Shown piece after piece: positions 56,119 through 64,000 of a DNA stretch of 64,000 bases. A program made the position numbers and the translations under genes. Position 1 is the stretch's first letter. Every line of letters starts with the position of its first letter. The notes below the pieces were generated by a model. The model ran no database searches, was not told the origin of the DNA, and saw only the letters and a list, made by a program, of their open reading frames with translations. Origin of the DNA: Pseudodesulfovibrio thermohalotolerans (GTDB lineage Bacteria; Desulfobacterota; Desulfovibrionia; Desulfovibrionales; Desulfovibrionaceae); the NCBI RefSeq assembly GCF_021353295.2, contig NZ_CP120635.1:1667501-1731500 (forward strand). The letters run 5' to 3'.

Positions 56119-57648
56119 ATGGCCGAACCCAAGAAGACGCTTTTACTGATACTGGATGGCTGGGGCATCGCCCCGGAAGGCGCGGGCAACTGTGTGCGCA
56201 ATGCCGCCACTCCGAATATCGATCGGCTCCTGGCCGACTATCCCTCCACCCGCCTGACCTGCTCGGGCCGTGCCGTGGGGTTGCCCGACGGTTTCATGGG
56301 CAACTCCGAGGTGGGGCATATGAACATCGGCGGCGGGCGGATCATCTATCAGGACATGACCCGTATCGACATGGCCATTGAGGACGGCTCCTTTTTCGGG
56401 AACTCCGTCCTCAAGGAGCTGATGGACAAGACCAAGGCCGCTTCAGGACGGCTTCATCTCATGGGGCTGCTCTCGGACGGCGGGGTGCATTCCCATCTGC
56501 GCCATCTGTACGCCCTGCTGGAAATGGCCAAGGCGGAGCGCGTTCCCGAGGTCTATATCCATGTGTTCATGGACGGCCGCGACACGGCGCAGAAGGGCGG
56601 GCTCGCCTATATGCGCACCCTTCAGGCCAAGCTCGCCGAGCTCGGCGTGGGTAAGATTGCCACCCTGTCCGGCCGGTTTTGGGCCATGGATCGAGACAAG
56701 CGGTTCGAACGAGTGGAAGTGGCCTACAGGGCTTTGGTGGACGGCCAGGGCGTCGAGATCGACGATCCCGTTGCGGCCATTGAGGCCTCCTATGCGGCGG
56801 GTGAGTTCGACGAGTTCATTAAGCCGAGCGTGGTGAGCGGCGTGGACGGCCGCATCGGGGACGGCGACGGTCTGTTCTTCTTCAATTTCCGGGCGGACCG
56901 CGCCAGGGAGATCAGCCGGGCTATCTTCGACAAGGATTTTAGTGAATTCGATCGCCCCAACGCGCCCGAGCCAGCCGTCTTTGCGACCATGACCCAATAC
57001 GAATCCAGCTTTCCCATGAAAACGGCTTTTCCGCCCGAGAATTATGAAGGCACCCTGGGCGAGTTCGCTTCGGGCCGGGGCATGAAGCAATTGCGCATCG
57101 CCGAGACCGAGAAGTACGCCCATGTGACCTATTTCCTCAATTGCGGGCGTGAGGAGCCGTTCCCCGGCGAGGACCGGATCATGATCCCGTCCCCGCGCGA
57201 GGTGGCTACCTACGACCTCAAGCCGCAGATGAGCGCGGACGAGGTGGCGGACACCCTGATCGGAAAGTGGGGTGAATACGACCTCTGCGTCTGCAACCTG
57301 GCCAACCTGGACATGGTCGGGCACACGGGCGTCATGGCGGCCGCCGAAAAGGCGTGCGTGGCCGTGGACGGCTGCGTGGGTCGCATTGTGGACACGGTGC
57401 TTGAAAGCGGCGGCCGGGTGCTGATGACTGCGGACCACGGCAACGCCGAGCAGATGCTCGATGCCGAGGGCGCGCCGCACACGGCTCATTCCACCAATCC
57501 TGTGCCCCTTGTCTATATGGAAAAGGGACACGAGGACGCGGTGCTTGAAGAGGGCATCCTTGGCGACATCGCCCCTACGATCATCGGTCTGTGGGACATG
57601 GAGCCGCCCGCCGGGATGACCGGCAAGAACCTGGTACAAAAGGGATAA
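56119..57648 (+). CDS. gpmI: Phosphoglycerate mutase, cofactor-independent
   Basis: 509 residues from ATG 56119. GTG 56104 overlaps the rsfS stop (GTGA) and is a possible alternative. Metal-site LDGWG is at the N-terminus, catalytic S63 is in GNSEVGHMNIGGGR, and the C-terminal phosphatase-like site MVGHTGVM and TADHGNAEQ are present. It interconverts 3- and 2-phosphoglycerate using Mn. Coupled to rsfS. Confidence 0.97.
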   Translation: MAEPKKTLLLILDGWGIAPEGAGNCVRNAATPNIDRLLADYPSTRLTCSGRAVGLPDGFMGNSEVGHMNIGGGRIIYQDMTRIDMAIEDGSFFGNSVLKELMDKTKAASGRLHLMGLLSDGGVHSHLRHLYALLEMAKAERVPEVYIHVFMDGRDTAQKGGLAYMRTLQAKLAELGVGKIATLSGRFWAMDRDKRFERVEVAYRALVDGQGVEIDDPVAAIEASYAAGEFDEFIKPSVVSGVDGRIGDGDGLFFFNFRADRAREISRAIFDKDFSEFDRPNAPEPAVFATMTQYESSFPMKTAFPPENYEGTLGEFASGRGMKQLRIAETEKYAHVTYFLNCGREEPFPGEDRIMIPSPREVATYDLKPQMSADEVADTLIGKWGEYDLCVCNLANLDMVGHTGVMAAAEKACVAVDGCVGRIVDTVLESGGRVLMTADHGNAEQMLDAEGAPHTAHSTNPVPLVYMEKGHEDAVLEEGILGDIAPTIIGLWDMEPPAGMTGKNLVQKG

Positions 57649-57650
57649 GC

Positions 57651-57893
57651 ATGGCTGAAAGCAAGAAACCCATGACCCCGGTGAAGCCTGCGGCCATGGA
57701 ACTGATCTTCCTCTACCCCTGTCCGCATTGCGGCCGCGAGGTCCCTCTTATCGCTCCGTCCAGGCCTGCCATGGCCCAGTGCGACGCCTGCCGCGAGAAC
57801 TTCCCGATCGTGCCTGTGGACGATCGGACCATCCGTTACCTCAAGCTTGTTCTGGCAGGGGGCAAGGCTGGGATTGATCCCGATTTCCTCTGA
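57651..57893 (+). CDS. Small zinc-ribbon-like protein
   Basis: 80 residues from MAESKKPMTPVKPAAM, GGGATAAGC upstream. Two CxxC pairs, CPHC (about 24-27) and CDAC (about 44-47), fit a zinc ribbon, followed by FPIVPVDDRTIRYLKLVLAG. No family name is known to me. It is coupled to gpmI by a 2-bp gap. A strong terminator follows. Confidence 0.78.
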   Translation: MAESKKPMTPVKPAAMELIFLYPCPHCGREVPLIAPSRPAMAQCDACRENFPIVPVDDRTIRYLKLVLAGGKAGIDPDFL

Positions 57894-57924
57894 TTCGGCA
57901 TCGGGCCGACGATATGACCGCAAG

Positions 57925-57962
57925 GGCCGGTCGAGGTGGATACGCCTCGACCGGCCTTTTCG
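57925..57962 (+). terminator. Intrinsic terminator of the rsfS-gpmI operon
   Basis: GGCCGGTCGAGG (57925-57936) and CCTCGACCGGCC (57945-57956) form a perfect 12-bp stem, then TTTT. Confidence 0.87.
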
Positions 57963-58057
57963 GTTTCTTGATAGACAGCCTCAGGTCGAACCGTGGCTCG
58001 GCTCTTGCTTATATTCCGCATCAATTTGTTGTTTGAATCCGGTGGAGAAGGAATACG

Positions 58058-59770
58058 ATGCGAGAAATGAGCATGTTTATGGCGGTCCTGGCGGTGTTTT
58101 CTACAGTCTTCGGTGTTTCGGCCGCGAACGGCACGGCGTTGGCGGCGGGCGGCGAGGTGACAATTCTGTCGGGGCTTTCCGGCGGTTCGGCCTGGGGGGT
58201 GGTGGTCCTGATAGCCCTCACCGTGGCGGCCTGCGTGTCGTGCGGTTTGATGGCGGCCAAGGCGATTCACAATAAATATAGTGAATTGGCGCAAATGTCA
58301 GAACGAATTGCAAAGGGTATCCCCGATGTGGAGGCGTTTCTTGGGGGGAATAACGTTTTTGACAAATTTTCTGGGAATCTGAACCATATTGTTAATTACA
58401 TTGGTGAGTTGGAATCTCAGGTGGAAAAGAGCGAAATTGTAGCCAGGGAGGCCGAGTCCCGCGCGCGGGAGGCCCTGGTCCAGGCCGAGCAGGCGCGCAG
58501 GCAGGGCGAGGCCGCCAGATGTGAAGGGCTTTTGTCCGCCGCCGGGACTCTTGAGCGTTCAGTACAGTCCATTCGCGACCACTCGGCCATTCTGGGCGCG
58601 GCCTCGGGCAAGGCTCGGGACGGCGCGGCGGAGCAGCAGCGGCTGATGGGCGAGGCCGCCTCGGCCATGGAGGAGATGAACGCGGCCGTGGGCGAGACCG
58701 CCGCCGGAGCGAGCGCGGCCGCTTCGGAAGCGGACATGGTCATGGAGCGCGCGGAGGCTGGTTCGGCCGTGGTCGCCAGGACTCTGGATTCCATCAGCGA
58801 GGTTTCGCGCAATTCCCAAACCCTGGTCGAGAGCGTGGCCGGGCTCGGCTCCCAGGCCGAGGACGTCGGGGCTATCATGGGCGTGATTTCGGACATCGCG
58901 GACCAGACCAATTTGCTGGCTCTCAACGCCGCCATCGAAGCCGCCAGGGCGGGCGAGGCCGGGCGCGGTTTCGCTGTGGTGGCCGACGAGGTGCGCAAGC
59001 TTGCCGAGAAAACCATGGAAGCGACCCGCGACGTCGGCGTCGCCATCCAGGGCATTCAGGCGCAGGTGGCCCGGACCATAGATGGAGTCAAGGGTATGGC
59101 CGGGCTGGCGGACGAAGCCGCAGGCATGGCCGGGGAGTCCGGCACTGCTTTGGAGGAGATCGTGTCCCACTCCGGCACCAGCGCCGAACGCATTGGCGCC
59201 ATAGCCGCGGCTTCGGCCCAGCAGTCGGTGTCGAGCGAAGAGGTCACGCGGACCATTTCCGCAGTGCACGATATTTCCTCGGCCACGGACCAGGGTATGG
59301 CCGAAGCTGCCGAGGCCGTGGAAAACCTGTCGGCCCGCGTGGAGGAACTGTCCGTCATGACCGGGGTGTTCCGGCTGGTGGGCAGCGGCAGGGTGCAGGA
59401 GATACTCGGCGTTCTGGCCGGTTCCGAGGCGATCCGGTCCGGAGGGCGAGAGTCCCTGGAGCGGGTCATGCGCGAGGCCTTGCGGGAGAATGATTTTCTT
59501 GAACTCATGTATGTCACGGACGCACAGGGGCGACAAACGGTCAGCAACATGGGCGGCAAGGTCTCCGGTTTCGCCGAGGACCCTGAGGCCTTCGGCGCGG
59601 ACTGGAGCGGACGTCCCTGGTTCCGGGGCGCGATGGACAACCGCACCTTTCAGATTTCCGACGTGTACACATCCTCGGCCTCGGGAGGAGAGTGCATCAC
59701 CGTGTCCGGGCCATACTTCGGCCGCGACGGGCAGGTCCTCGGCGTCATTGCCGCAGATGTCAGTGTCTAG
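58058..59770 (+). CDS. Chemoreceptor (MCP) with C-terminal Cache-like domain
   Basis: 570 residues. The N-terminus has a signal-like helix (about 5-30) and a second membrane helix (about 48-68, [20 protein letters not shown]), with almost no periplasmic domain. Coiled coil ([20 protein letters not shown]) and the MA signalling hairpin ([40 protein letters not shown], conserved tip) follow. After it, about residues 450-570, comes a Cache-like sensor ([18 protein letters not shown] [48 protein letters not shown]). That domain is normally periplasmic; here it must be cytoplasmic. Confidence 0.88.
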   Translation: MREMSMFMAVLAVFSTVFGVSAANGTALAAGGEVTILSGLSGGSAWGVVVLIALTVAACVSCGLMAAKAIHNKYSELAQMSERIAKGIPDVEAFLGGNNVFDKFSGNLNHIVNYIGELESQVEKSEIVAREAESRAREALVQAEQARRQGEAARCEGLLSAAGTLERSVQSIRDHSAILGAASGKARDGAAEQQRLMGEAASAMEEMNAAVGETAAGASAAASEADMVMERAEAGSAVVARTLDSISEVSRNSQTLVESVAGLGSQAEDVGAIMGVISDIADQTNLLALNAAIEAARAGEAGRGFAVVADEVRKLAEKTMEATRDVGVAIQGIQAQVARTIDGVKGMAGLADEAAGMAGESGTALEEIVSHSGTSAERIGAIAAASAQQSVSSEEVTRTISAVHDISSATDQGMAEAAEAVENLSARVEELSVMTGVFRLVGSGRVQEILGVLAGSEAIRSGGRESLERVMREALRENDFLELMYVTDAQGRQTVSNMGGKVSGFAEDPEAFGADWSGRPWFRGAMDNRTFQISDVYTSSASGGECITVSGPYFGRDGQVLGVIAADVSV

Positions 59771-59820
59771 GGGGGCGGCGTTCGATAGCGGCGTGCCGCA
59801 TTTCTCTTCTTCGATCGGCG

Positions 59821-60723
59821 TCAGGCGCGCTTCTTGGGCTTGTACTGCATAAGGGCGTTGCCCGCGATGATGAAGGCAAGGCCCGCCACTGTGGCTGGGT
59901 GGATGGTTTCGCCCACCAGGAAATGGATGAAGACCAGGGACAGGAAGGGCGAGAGAAAAATGAGATTGGCCACGCGGGCGGTGCCGCCGCCGGTCGGCTT
60001 GGCTGCGTATTTCATGGCCGTGAGCCAGAGGGCGAAGGTGATGCCCATTTCGAAGAGGCCCACATAGGAGGCGGCCAGGATTTGGCCGGTTTCGAGGGAC
60101 GGCAGTTCGGAAAAGAGCAGCGTGGCCGCCAGGATGAGGGGAAAGCCCGTCATGAAGCTGAGGAGCAGGCCGGCGATGGGGTCGGCTTTGCTCCTGGTGT
60201 TGAATATCCAGTAGACGGCCCAGATGACCGTGCTGCCCAGGGCCAGGCCCACGCCGGGCAGGCTGGAGAAGCTCATGGAGAACGGATCGCCGTGGGTGGA
60301 GATGACCACCACGCCGAGGTAGCTGAGAATGATCGCGCCCAAGTCCTTGAGGGAGAGCCTCTGGCCGAGCAAGGGCACGGACAGCAGCGACAGCGTCACG
60401 GCCCAGGTGTAGTTGATGGGCTGGGCCTCCTGGGCGGGCAGCAGGTCGTACGCCTTGAACAGGATGGTGTAGTAGAGGAACGGGTTGAGCGCGCCGAGCA
60501 GGGCGCAACGCATGGTCCCCCTGCGCCCCATCCGTCGGATTTCGCCAAGTTTTCCCTGAACGATCAGGATCAGCGCAAGGGCCGCGATGGAAATTGCGCA
60601 GGCGCAGAGCAGGAGTTGCAGCGGGTCCAGCCCGCGTAGGGCGATCTTGAAGGCCGAGGCCACGGTGGACCAGATGGTCACCGTGGCCAGGCCGAAGAGA
60701 AGGGCTTTCCTGTTGTCGGTCAC
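59821..60723 (-). CDS. EamA/DMT-family transporter
   Basis: 300 residues, ten hydrophobic helices in two EamA repeats (FGLATVTIWSTVASAFKIAL; VGLALGSTVIWAVYWIFNTR). The Pro at the end of the repeats is conserved (INYTWAVTLSLLSVPLLGQR). Probably a drug/metabolite exporter; substrate unknown. It is co-transcribed with the upstream LOG-like gene (7-bp gap). Confidence 0.88.
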   Translation of the reverse strand: MTDNRKALLFGLATVTIWSTVASAFKIALRGLDPLQLLLCACAISIAALALILIVQGKLGEIRRMGRRGTMRCALLGALNPFLYYTILFKAYDLLPAQEAQPINYTWAVTLSLLSVPLLGQRLSLKDLGAIILSYLGVVVISTHGDPFSMSFSSLPGVGLALGSTVIWAVYWIFNTRSKADPIAGLLLSFMTGFPLILAATLLFSELPSLETGQILAASYVGLFEMGITFALWLTAMKYAAKPTGGGTARVANLIFLSPFLSLVFIHFLVGETIHPATVAGLAFIIAGNALMQYKPKKRA

Positions 60724-60730
60724 GTGGGAA

Positions 60731-61390
60731 TTAAACGATGACGTGCTTGCGGATGTGGCTGACCACTTCGTTTACGTCGTCCGTGACGATGAACAGTTCG
60801 AGGTCTTCGGCCTTGCAGAAGCCGTTGGACACCATCTGGTCTCTGAACCAGTCGATGAGACCCGCCCAGAACTCGGTGCCGAAGAGCACAATGGGGAACG
60901 GCTTGATGCGGTGGGTCTGGATGAGCACCAGCGCCTCGGACAGCTCGTCCAGGGTACCGTACCCGCCGGGCAGGGCCACGTAGGCCAGCGCGTATTTGAT
61001 GAACATGAGCTTGCGGATGAAGAAGTAGCGAAATTCGCTTTTGACGTTCAGGAACTGGTTGCTTTTTTGTTCCATGGGCAGGTGGATATGCAGGCCGATG
61101 GATTCGCCGTCGTTCTCGAACGCGCCTTTGTTTCCGGCCTCCATGAGGCCGGGGCCGCCGCCGGTTATAACGGAAAATCCGGCCAGGGACAGGGCCTTGG
61201 ACAGCTGTTCGGTCTTCTGGTAGAGCGGTTCGTCCGGTTTGACCCTGGCCGAGCCGAACACGGATACGGCCGGGCCGATCTCGGACAGGTTTTCGAAACC
61301 GTCGACAATTTCGGACATGATTTTGAAGAGCCGCCAAGACTCGTGAATGGACAAATCGTCGATGAGATATTGCTTGGAACGATGTATCAT
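60731..61390 (-). CDS. LOG/PpnN-type nucleotide 5'-monophosphate nucleosidase
   Basis: 219 residues. The LOG motif PGGYGTLDELSEALVLIQTH is complete. The N-terminus has VSVFGSARVKPDEPLYQK and the Rossmann GFSVITGGGPGLMEAGNKGA. Proteins annotated as lysine decarboxylase-like with PGGxGT are phosphoribohydrolases that cut AMP-type nucleotides. It is co-transcribed with the EamA transporter, which might export the product (inference). Confidence 0.9.
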   Translation of the reverse strand: MIHRSKQYLIDDLSIHESWRLFKIMSEIVDGFENLSEIGPAVSVFGSARVKPDEPLYQKTEQLSKALSLAGFSVITGGGPGLMEAGNKGAFENDGESIGLHIHLPMEQKSNQFLNVKSEFRYFFIRKLMFIKYALAYVALPGGYGTLDELSEALVLIQTHRIKPFPIVLFGTEFWAGLIDWFRDQMVSNGFCKAEDLELFIVTDDVNEVVSHIRKHVIV

Positions 61391-61557
61391 TGGTTCTCCT
61401 GTGTTTCCGTGGCAAGGTTGCCTGGATACGGTTTATAAGGCATGTAGTCCGGGCGGCGGATGCAGGTTTCCGCTGACTGCTTCATTACACTGATTTTGTC
61501 CCGTTCGGAAGGGCTATTACCTTGTGGCGGGATGGAATGCCAACACGAGGACAACGT

Positions 61558-63165
61558 ATGAAAGTCACCTTCATGGGCGCTGCCCGTACCGTTAGCGGTT
61601 CTTGTTTCATCCTCGAATGCGGCGGCAAGCGCTTCGCCGTGGACTGTGGAATGCATCAGGGCAACCGCGAGATAGAAAAGCGCAACTGGAACATAGACGC
61701 GTACGGTCCCAAGAAGCTGGACTTCATATTGATAACCCACGCCCACATCGATCATACGGGGCTTTTACCCGCCCTGGTGGCCAAGGGGTATCGCAACCCC
61801 ATCTACTGCACCGAGCCCACCCGCGATCTGCTGGAAATCATGCTTTTGGACTCAGCGCATATCCAGGAAATGGAGGCGGAGTGGGGCAACCGCAAACAGC
61901 GCCGGACGGGCGGAGACATGATAAATCCGCTCTATACCATCGCCGATGCGGAGCGGACCACGCCTTTGTTCGCGCCCATAGAATATTCCAAGACTTTCGA
62001 GCCCGCGCCCGGTATCAGGGTGACCTACAAGGACGCCGGGCATATCCTCGGTTCGGCCTTCATCGAGATCGAGTACGAGGAAGAAGGCAAGCTGACCAAG
62101 GTGGTCTTTTCCGGTGATCTCGGCAGGCCCGAGCAGCTTATCGTCAACAACCCCTCGGACATGGAGTGCGCCGACTACTTGTTCATGGAGTCCACCTACG
62201 GTAATCGCAACCATGTGGACGCGGAGGGCAGCCTGGACGAGCTGGCCGAGGCCATCGCCTACAGCTACGGCAACGGCGAAAAAGTGGTGATTCCCGCCTT
62301 TGCCGTGGAGCGGTCCCAGCAGATCATCTACTCCCTGTTCCTGCTTCGCAAACAGGGGAAGCTGCCTGCCGACATGCCCGTATATCTGGATAGCCCGTTG
62401 GCCATCAGGGCCACGGAGATTTTTCGCAAGCATCCGGAATATTACGACGAGGAGACGCAGAAATATATTGAGGCCGGGGAAAATCCTCTGGACCTGCCCA
62501 ATCTGCACTTCACCCAGAGCCGCGAACAGTCCCAGGCCATCAACGAGTCCCAGGGCCCGGCCATCATCATCTCGGCCAGCGGCATGGCCAATGCGGGCCG
62601 CGTCAAGCACCACCTCAAGCACAACCTGTGGCGGCCCGGGGCCAGCGTGGTCTTCGTGGGCTGGCAGGGCGTGGGCACGCCGGGACGCAAGATCGTCAAC
62701 GGGGCCGAAAAGATAACCATTTTCGGTGAAGAAGTCCTGGTCAAGGCCAAGGTCTTCACCATCAACGGCTTTTCGGGTCATGCCGGACAGGACGAACTCA
62801 TGGACTGGCTCGGCACCATGCAGGGCAAGCCCATCAAGATTCTGCTCGTGCACGGCGAGGCCGAGGTCCAGAAGGAGTTCGCCAAGCTCATCAAGGAGAA
62901 GTTCGGTTTCACGGTGCATATTCCCGAATACATGGAAGTGCTTGAGCTTGAGCCGGGCAAGGATTTGCAACCCCTGGTGGACATGGACTTGGCGCGGCCG
63001 CGCGTGGATTGGAATTTCCTGCTGGCCGACTCCGAGAATCTTTACCGGGAGCTGCGCAACCGTATCCGGGACGTGGAGAAGCGTCCCTGGGTCGATCAGG
63101 CGGAGCTGCGCGACAAGCTTCTTGACATCAACCGAAATATTGTGGAGCTCGTCTCCGAGATGTAG
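61558..63165 (+). CDS. Metallo-beta-lactamase/beta-CASP nuclease
   Basis: 535 residues from ATG 61558 with ACGAGGACAACGT. The zinc motif HAHIDHTGLLPALV, the second site SGDLGRP and a C-terminal beta-CASP domain (VFVGWQGVGTPGR; FSGHAGQDELMDWL, motif with catalytic His; LVHGEAEVQKEFAK) are present. It belongs to the RNase J/CPSF-73 class and may process or degrade RNA. Its length and domain order fit the YSH1-type group. rsmD follows with a 3-bp gap. Confidence 0.93.
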   Translation: MKVTFMGAARTVSGSCFILECGGKRFAVDCGMHQGNREIEKRNWNIDAYGPKKLDFILITHAHIDHTGLLPALVAKGYRNPIYCTEPTRDLLEIMLLDSAHIQEMEAEWGNRKQRRTGGDMINPLYTIADAERTTPLFAPIEYSKTFEPAPGIRVTYKDAGHILGSAFIEIEYEEEGKLTKVVFSGDLGRPEQLIVNNPSDMECADYLFMESTYGNRNHVDAEGSLDELAEAIAYSYGNGEKVVIPAFAVERSQQIIYSLFLLRKQGKLPADMPVYLDSPLAIRATEIFRKHPEYYDEETQKYIEAGENPLDLPNLHFTQSREQSQAINESQGPAIIISASGMANAGRVKHHLKHNLWRPGASVVFVGWQGVGTPGRKIVNGAEKITIFGEEVLVKAKVFTINGFSGHAGQDELMDWLGTMQGKPIKILLVHGEAEVQKEFAKLIKEKFGFTVHIPEYMEVLELEPGKDLQPLVDMDLARPRVDWNFLLADSENLYRELRNRIRDVEKRPWVDQAELRDKLLDINRNIVELVSEM

Positions 63166-63168
63166 CCG

Positions 63169-63729
63169 ATGCGGATTATTGGTGGACAATACAAAGGGCG
63201 CAGGATTTTGACCTGCGAGGGACCAGGCTACCGGCCCGCCACCATGAAGGTGCGCGAATCGGTCTTTTCCATGCTCATGGCCAGGGGCGTCGACTTCAGC
63301 CATGCTCGGGTCATCGACATGTTTGCCGGGTCCGGCTCATTGGCGCTCGAATGCCTCAGTCGGGGCGCGTCAACGGCCTGGTTTGTGGAGAAGAGCCCCA
63401 AGGCCGCGGCCCTCATCCGTCGCAACTTGGCGGACCTCAAAGTTGATAAAAGGCATTTCAGAGTGGTCTGCAAGGACCTTTTCAATGTACTGTCCGGAAG
63501 TCCGGACCAGCCCTTCGACCTGGTCTTCATCGACCCGCCCTATGGCCGCGACCTCCTTGTTCCGGCTCTTGAGAAGGCGATTGAAAACGGCTGGATCGCG
63601 CAGGGAGCGTTGGTCCTGGCCGAGGTGGAGAACTCCGTCGAAGCCCCGCAGGACGGTCCTGTAGGGGATATGGAATTGTTAACCGACCGTGAATACGGTC
63701 AAACCAGGATTTTGATATGGCGAAAATGA
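63169..63729 (+). CDS. rsmD: 16S rRNA (guanine(966)-N(2))-methyltransferase
   Basis: 186 residues. MRIIGGQYKGRRI is the standard start, and SAM site VIDMFAGSGSLALECLSRGA and the NPPY-type catalytic motif DPPYGRD are present. It methylates G966 of 16S rRNA in the 30S subunit. Its TGA stop overlaps the coaD ATG (ATGA). Confidence 0.96.
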   Translation: MRIIGGQYKGRRILTCEGPGYRPATMKVRESVFSMLMARGVDFSHARVIDMFAGSGSLALECLSRGASTAWFVEKSPKAAALIRRNLADLKVDKRHFRVVCKDLFNVLSGSPDQPFDLVFIDPPYGRDLLVPALEKAIENGWIAQGALVLAEVENSVEAPQDGPVGDMELLTDREYGQTRILIWRK

Positions 63730-64000
63730 ACCCCAGGCTGGCCGTGTACCCCGGCACCTTCGATCCTTTGACCATGGGCCACGTGAGCTTGACCCGCCGG
63801 GGGCTGAATGTCTTCGATAATATTATTCTCGCTGTGGCGGAAAGCACGCCCAAGAAGACGCTGTTGACCGTGGGTGAGCGGGTGGCCCTCGCCAAGGACG
63901 TGTTTCGCAACGAGCCGAGGGTTTCGGTGGAGTCTTTTGACTGCCTGCTTATCGATTACGTGGAGGGCAGGGGCGCGGGGTCCATTATGCGCGGGCTGCG
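63726..64000 (+). CDS. coaD: Phosphopantetheine adenylyltransferase (5' part, cut by window end)
   Basis: 91 codons are visible. MNPRLAVYPGTFDPLTMGHV is the CoaD signature: the nucleotide-binding T/HxGH pair appears as PGTFDP and GH. Then SLTRRGLNVFDNIILAVAES, KKTLLTVGERVALAKDVF and GRGAGSIMRGLR match the family. It makes dephospho-CoA. The gene overlaps rsmD by 4 bp and continues beyond 64000. Confidence 0.96.
   Translation, partial: MNPRLAVYPGTFDPLTMGHVSLTRRGLNVFDNIILAVAESTPKKTLLTVGERVALAKDVFRNEPRVSVESFDCLLIDYVEGRGAGSIMRGL

Overview
This 64 kb window reads as chromosomal DNA of a Desulfovibrionales bacterium (Desulfovibrio / Pseudodesulfovibrio type). That is an inference from gene content and order: tig-clpP-clpX-lon, a MucR-type zinc-finger regulator, class I FBPase next to tsaD, PaaK with a PaaK-associated ACT protein, a ThiD-ThiN fusion, and GC-rich coding sequence with strong AAGGAG-type ribosome binding sites. 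No species can be named from sequence alone.

Layout. Positions 1-2249 hold the 3' two thirds of a 23S rRNA, a 5S rRNA and the rRNA terminator. Directly after the terminator sits an IS110-family element (about 2255-3590, transposase on the minus strand). It has a sub-terminal inverted repeat and a long structured tail, as in the IS1111 group with its guide (bridge/seek) RNA. About 700 bp without a recognisable gene follows, then small regulators (TetR, MucR-like, MerR-like) and orphan proteins (4.3-7.7 kb). From 7.8 to 15.6 kb come thiDN, tRNA-Leu(UAG) and the protein quality-control block tig, clpP, clpX, lon. A mixed block follows (15.7-19.3 kb: a degenerate ADP-ribosylglycohydrolase-fold protein, an M23 peptidase, a CBS protein). 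Next is a plus-strand run of pcm, popT, mrp, pgsA, then a FtsB-like module, a lipoprotein, fbp, tsaD, trxA-trxB, bamD, an EF-G paralogue and a DUF2062 protein (19.4-32.8 kb). Then come cheA-cheB, crcB with its DUF190 partner, a CYTH protein, the N-degron cluster clpS-clpA-aat, the DNA repair/lysine block uvrB, K+ channel, ligA, dapB, and cls, a MATE pump and an HPt protein (33-51 kb). The end of the window has a CPBP protease-like membrane protein, an orphan solute-binding protein, paaK with its ACT partner, a nitroreductase, rsfS-gpmI, a chemoreceptor, a LOG-like enzyme, a beta-CASP nuclease, rsmD and the start of coaD, which is cut by the window edge.

Most notable finding. Upstream of paaK on the minus strand is a complete, apparently classical phenylalanine attenuator. 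A 16-residue leader peptide carrying five Phe codons (MRNFLFARFFQFTNSL) stops inside the first of three overlapping RNA hairpins, and the last hairpin is an intrinsic terminator. Control by Phe supply implies that this phenylacetate-CoA ligase plus ACT protein makes or salvages aromatic amino acids (arylacetate to Phe) rather than degrading phenylacetate.

Second is the IS element. Its right end carries two near-identical hairpins that differ only by a compensatory base-pair swap, and its transposase start codon is buried in a long inverted repeat. Smaller points are a chemoreceptor with a Cache-like sensor after the signalling domain, a trigger factor with an extra C-terminal domain, an ADP-ribosylglycohydrolase fold lacking its metal-binding Asp residues, and a compact three-way-junction RNA-like structure at 3817-3871 with no assigned function.
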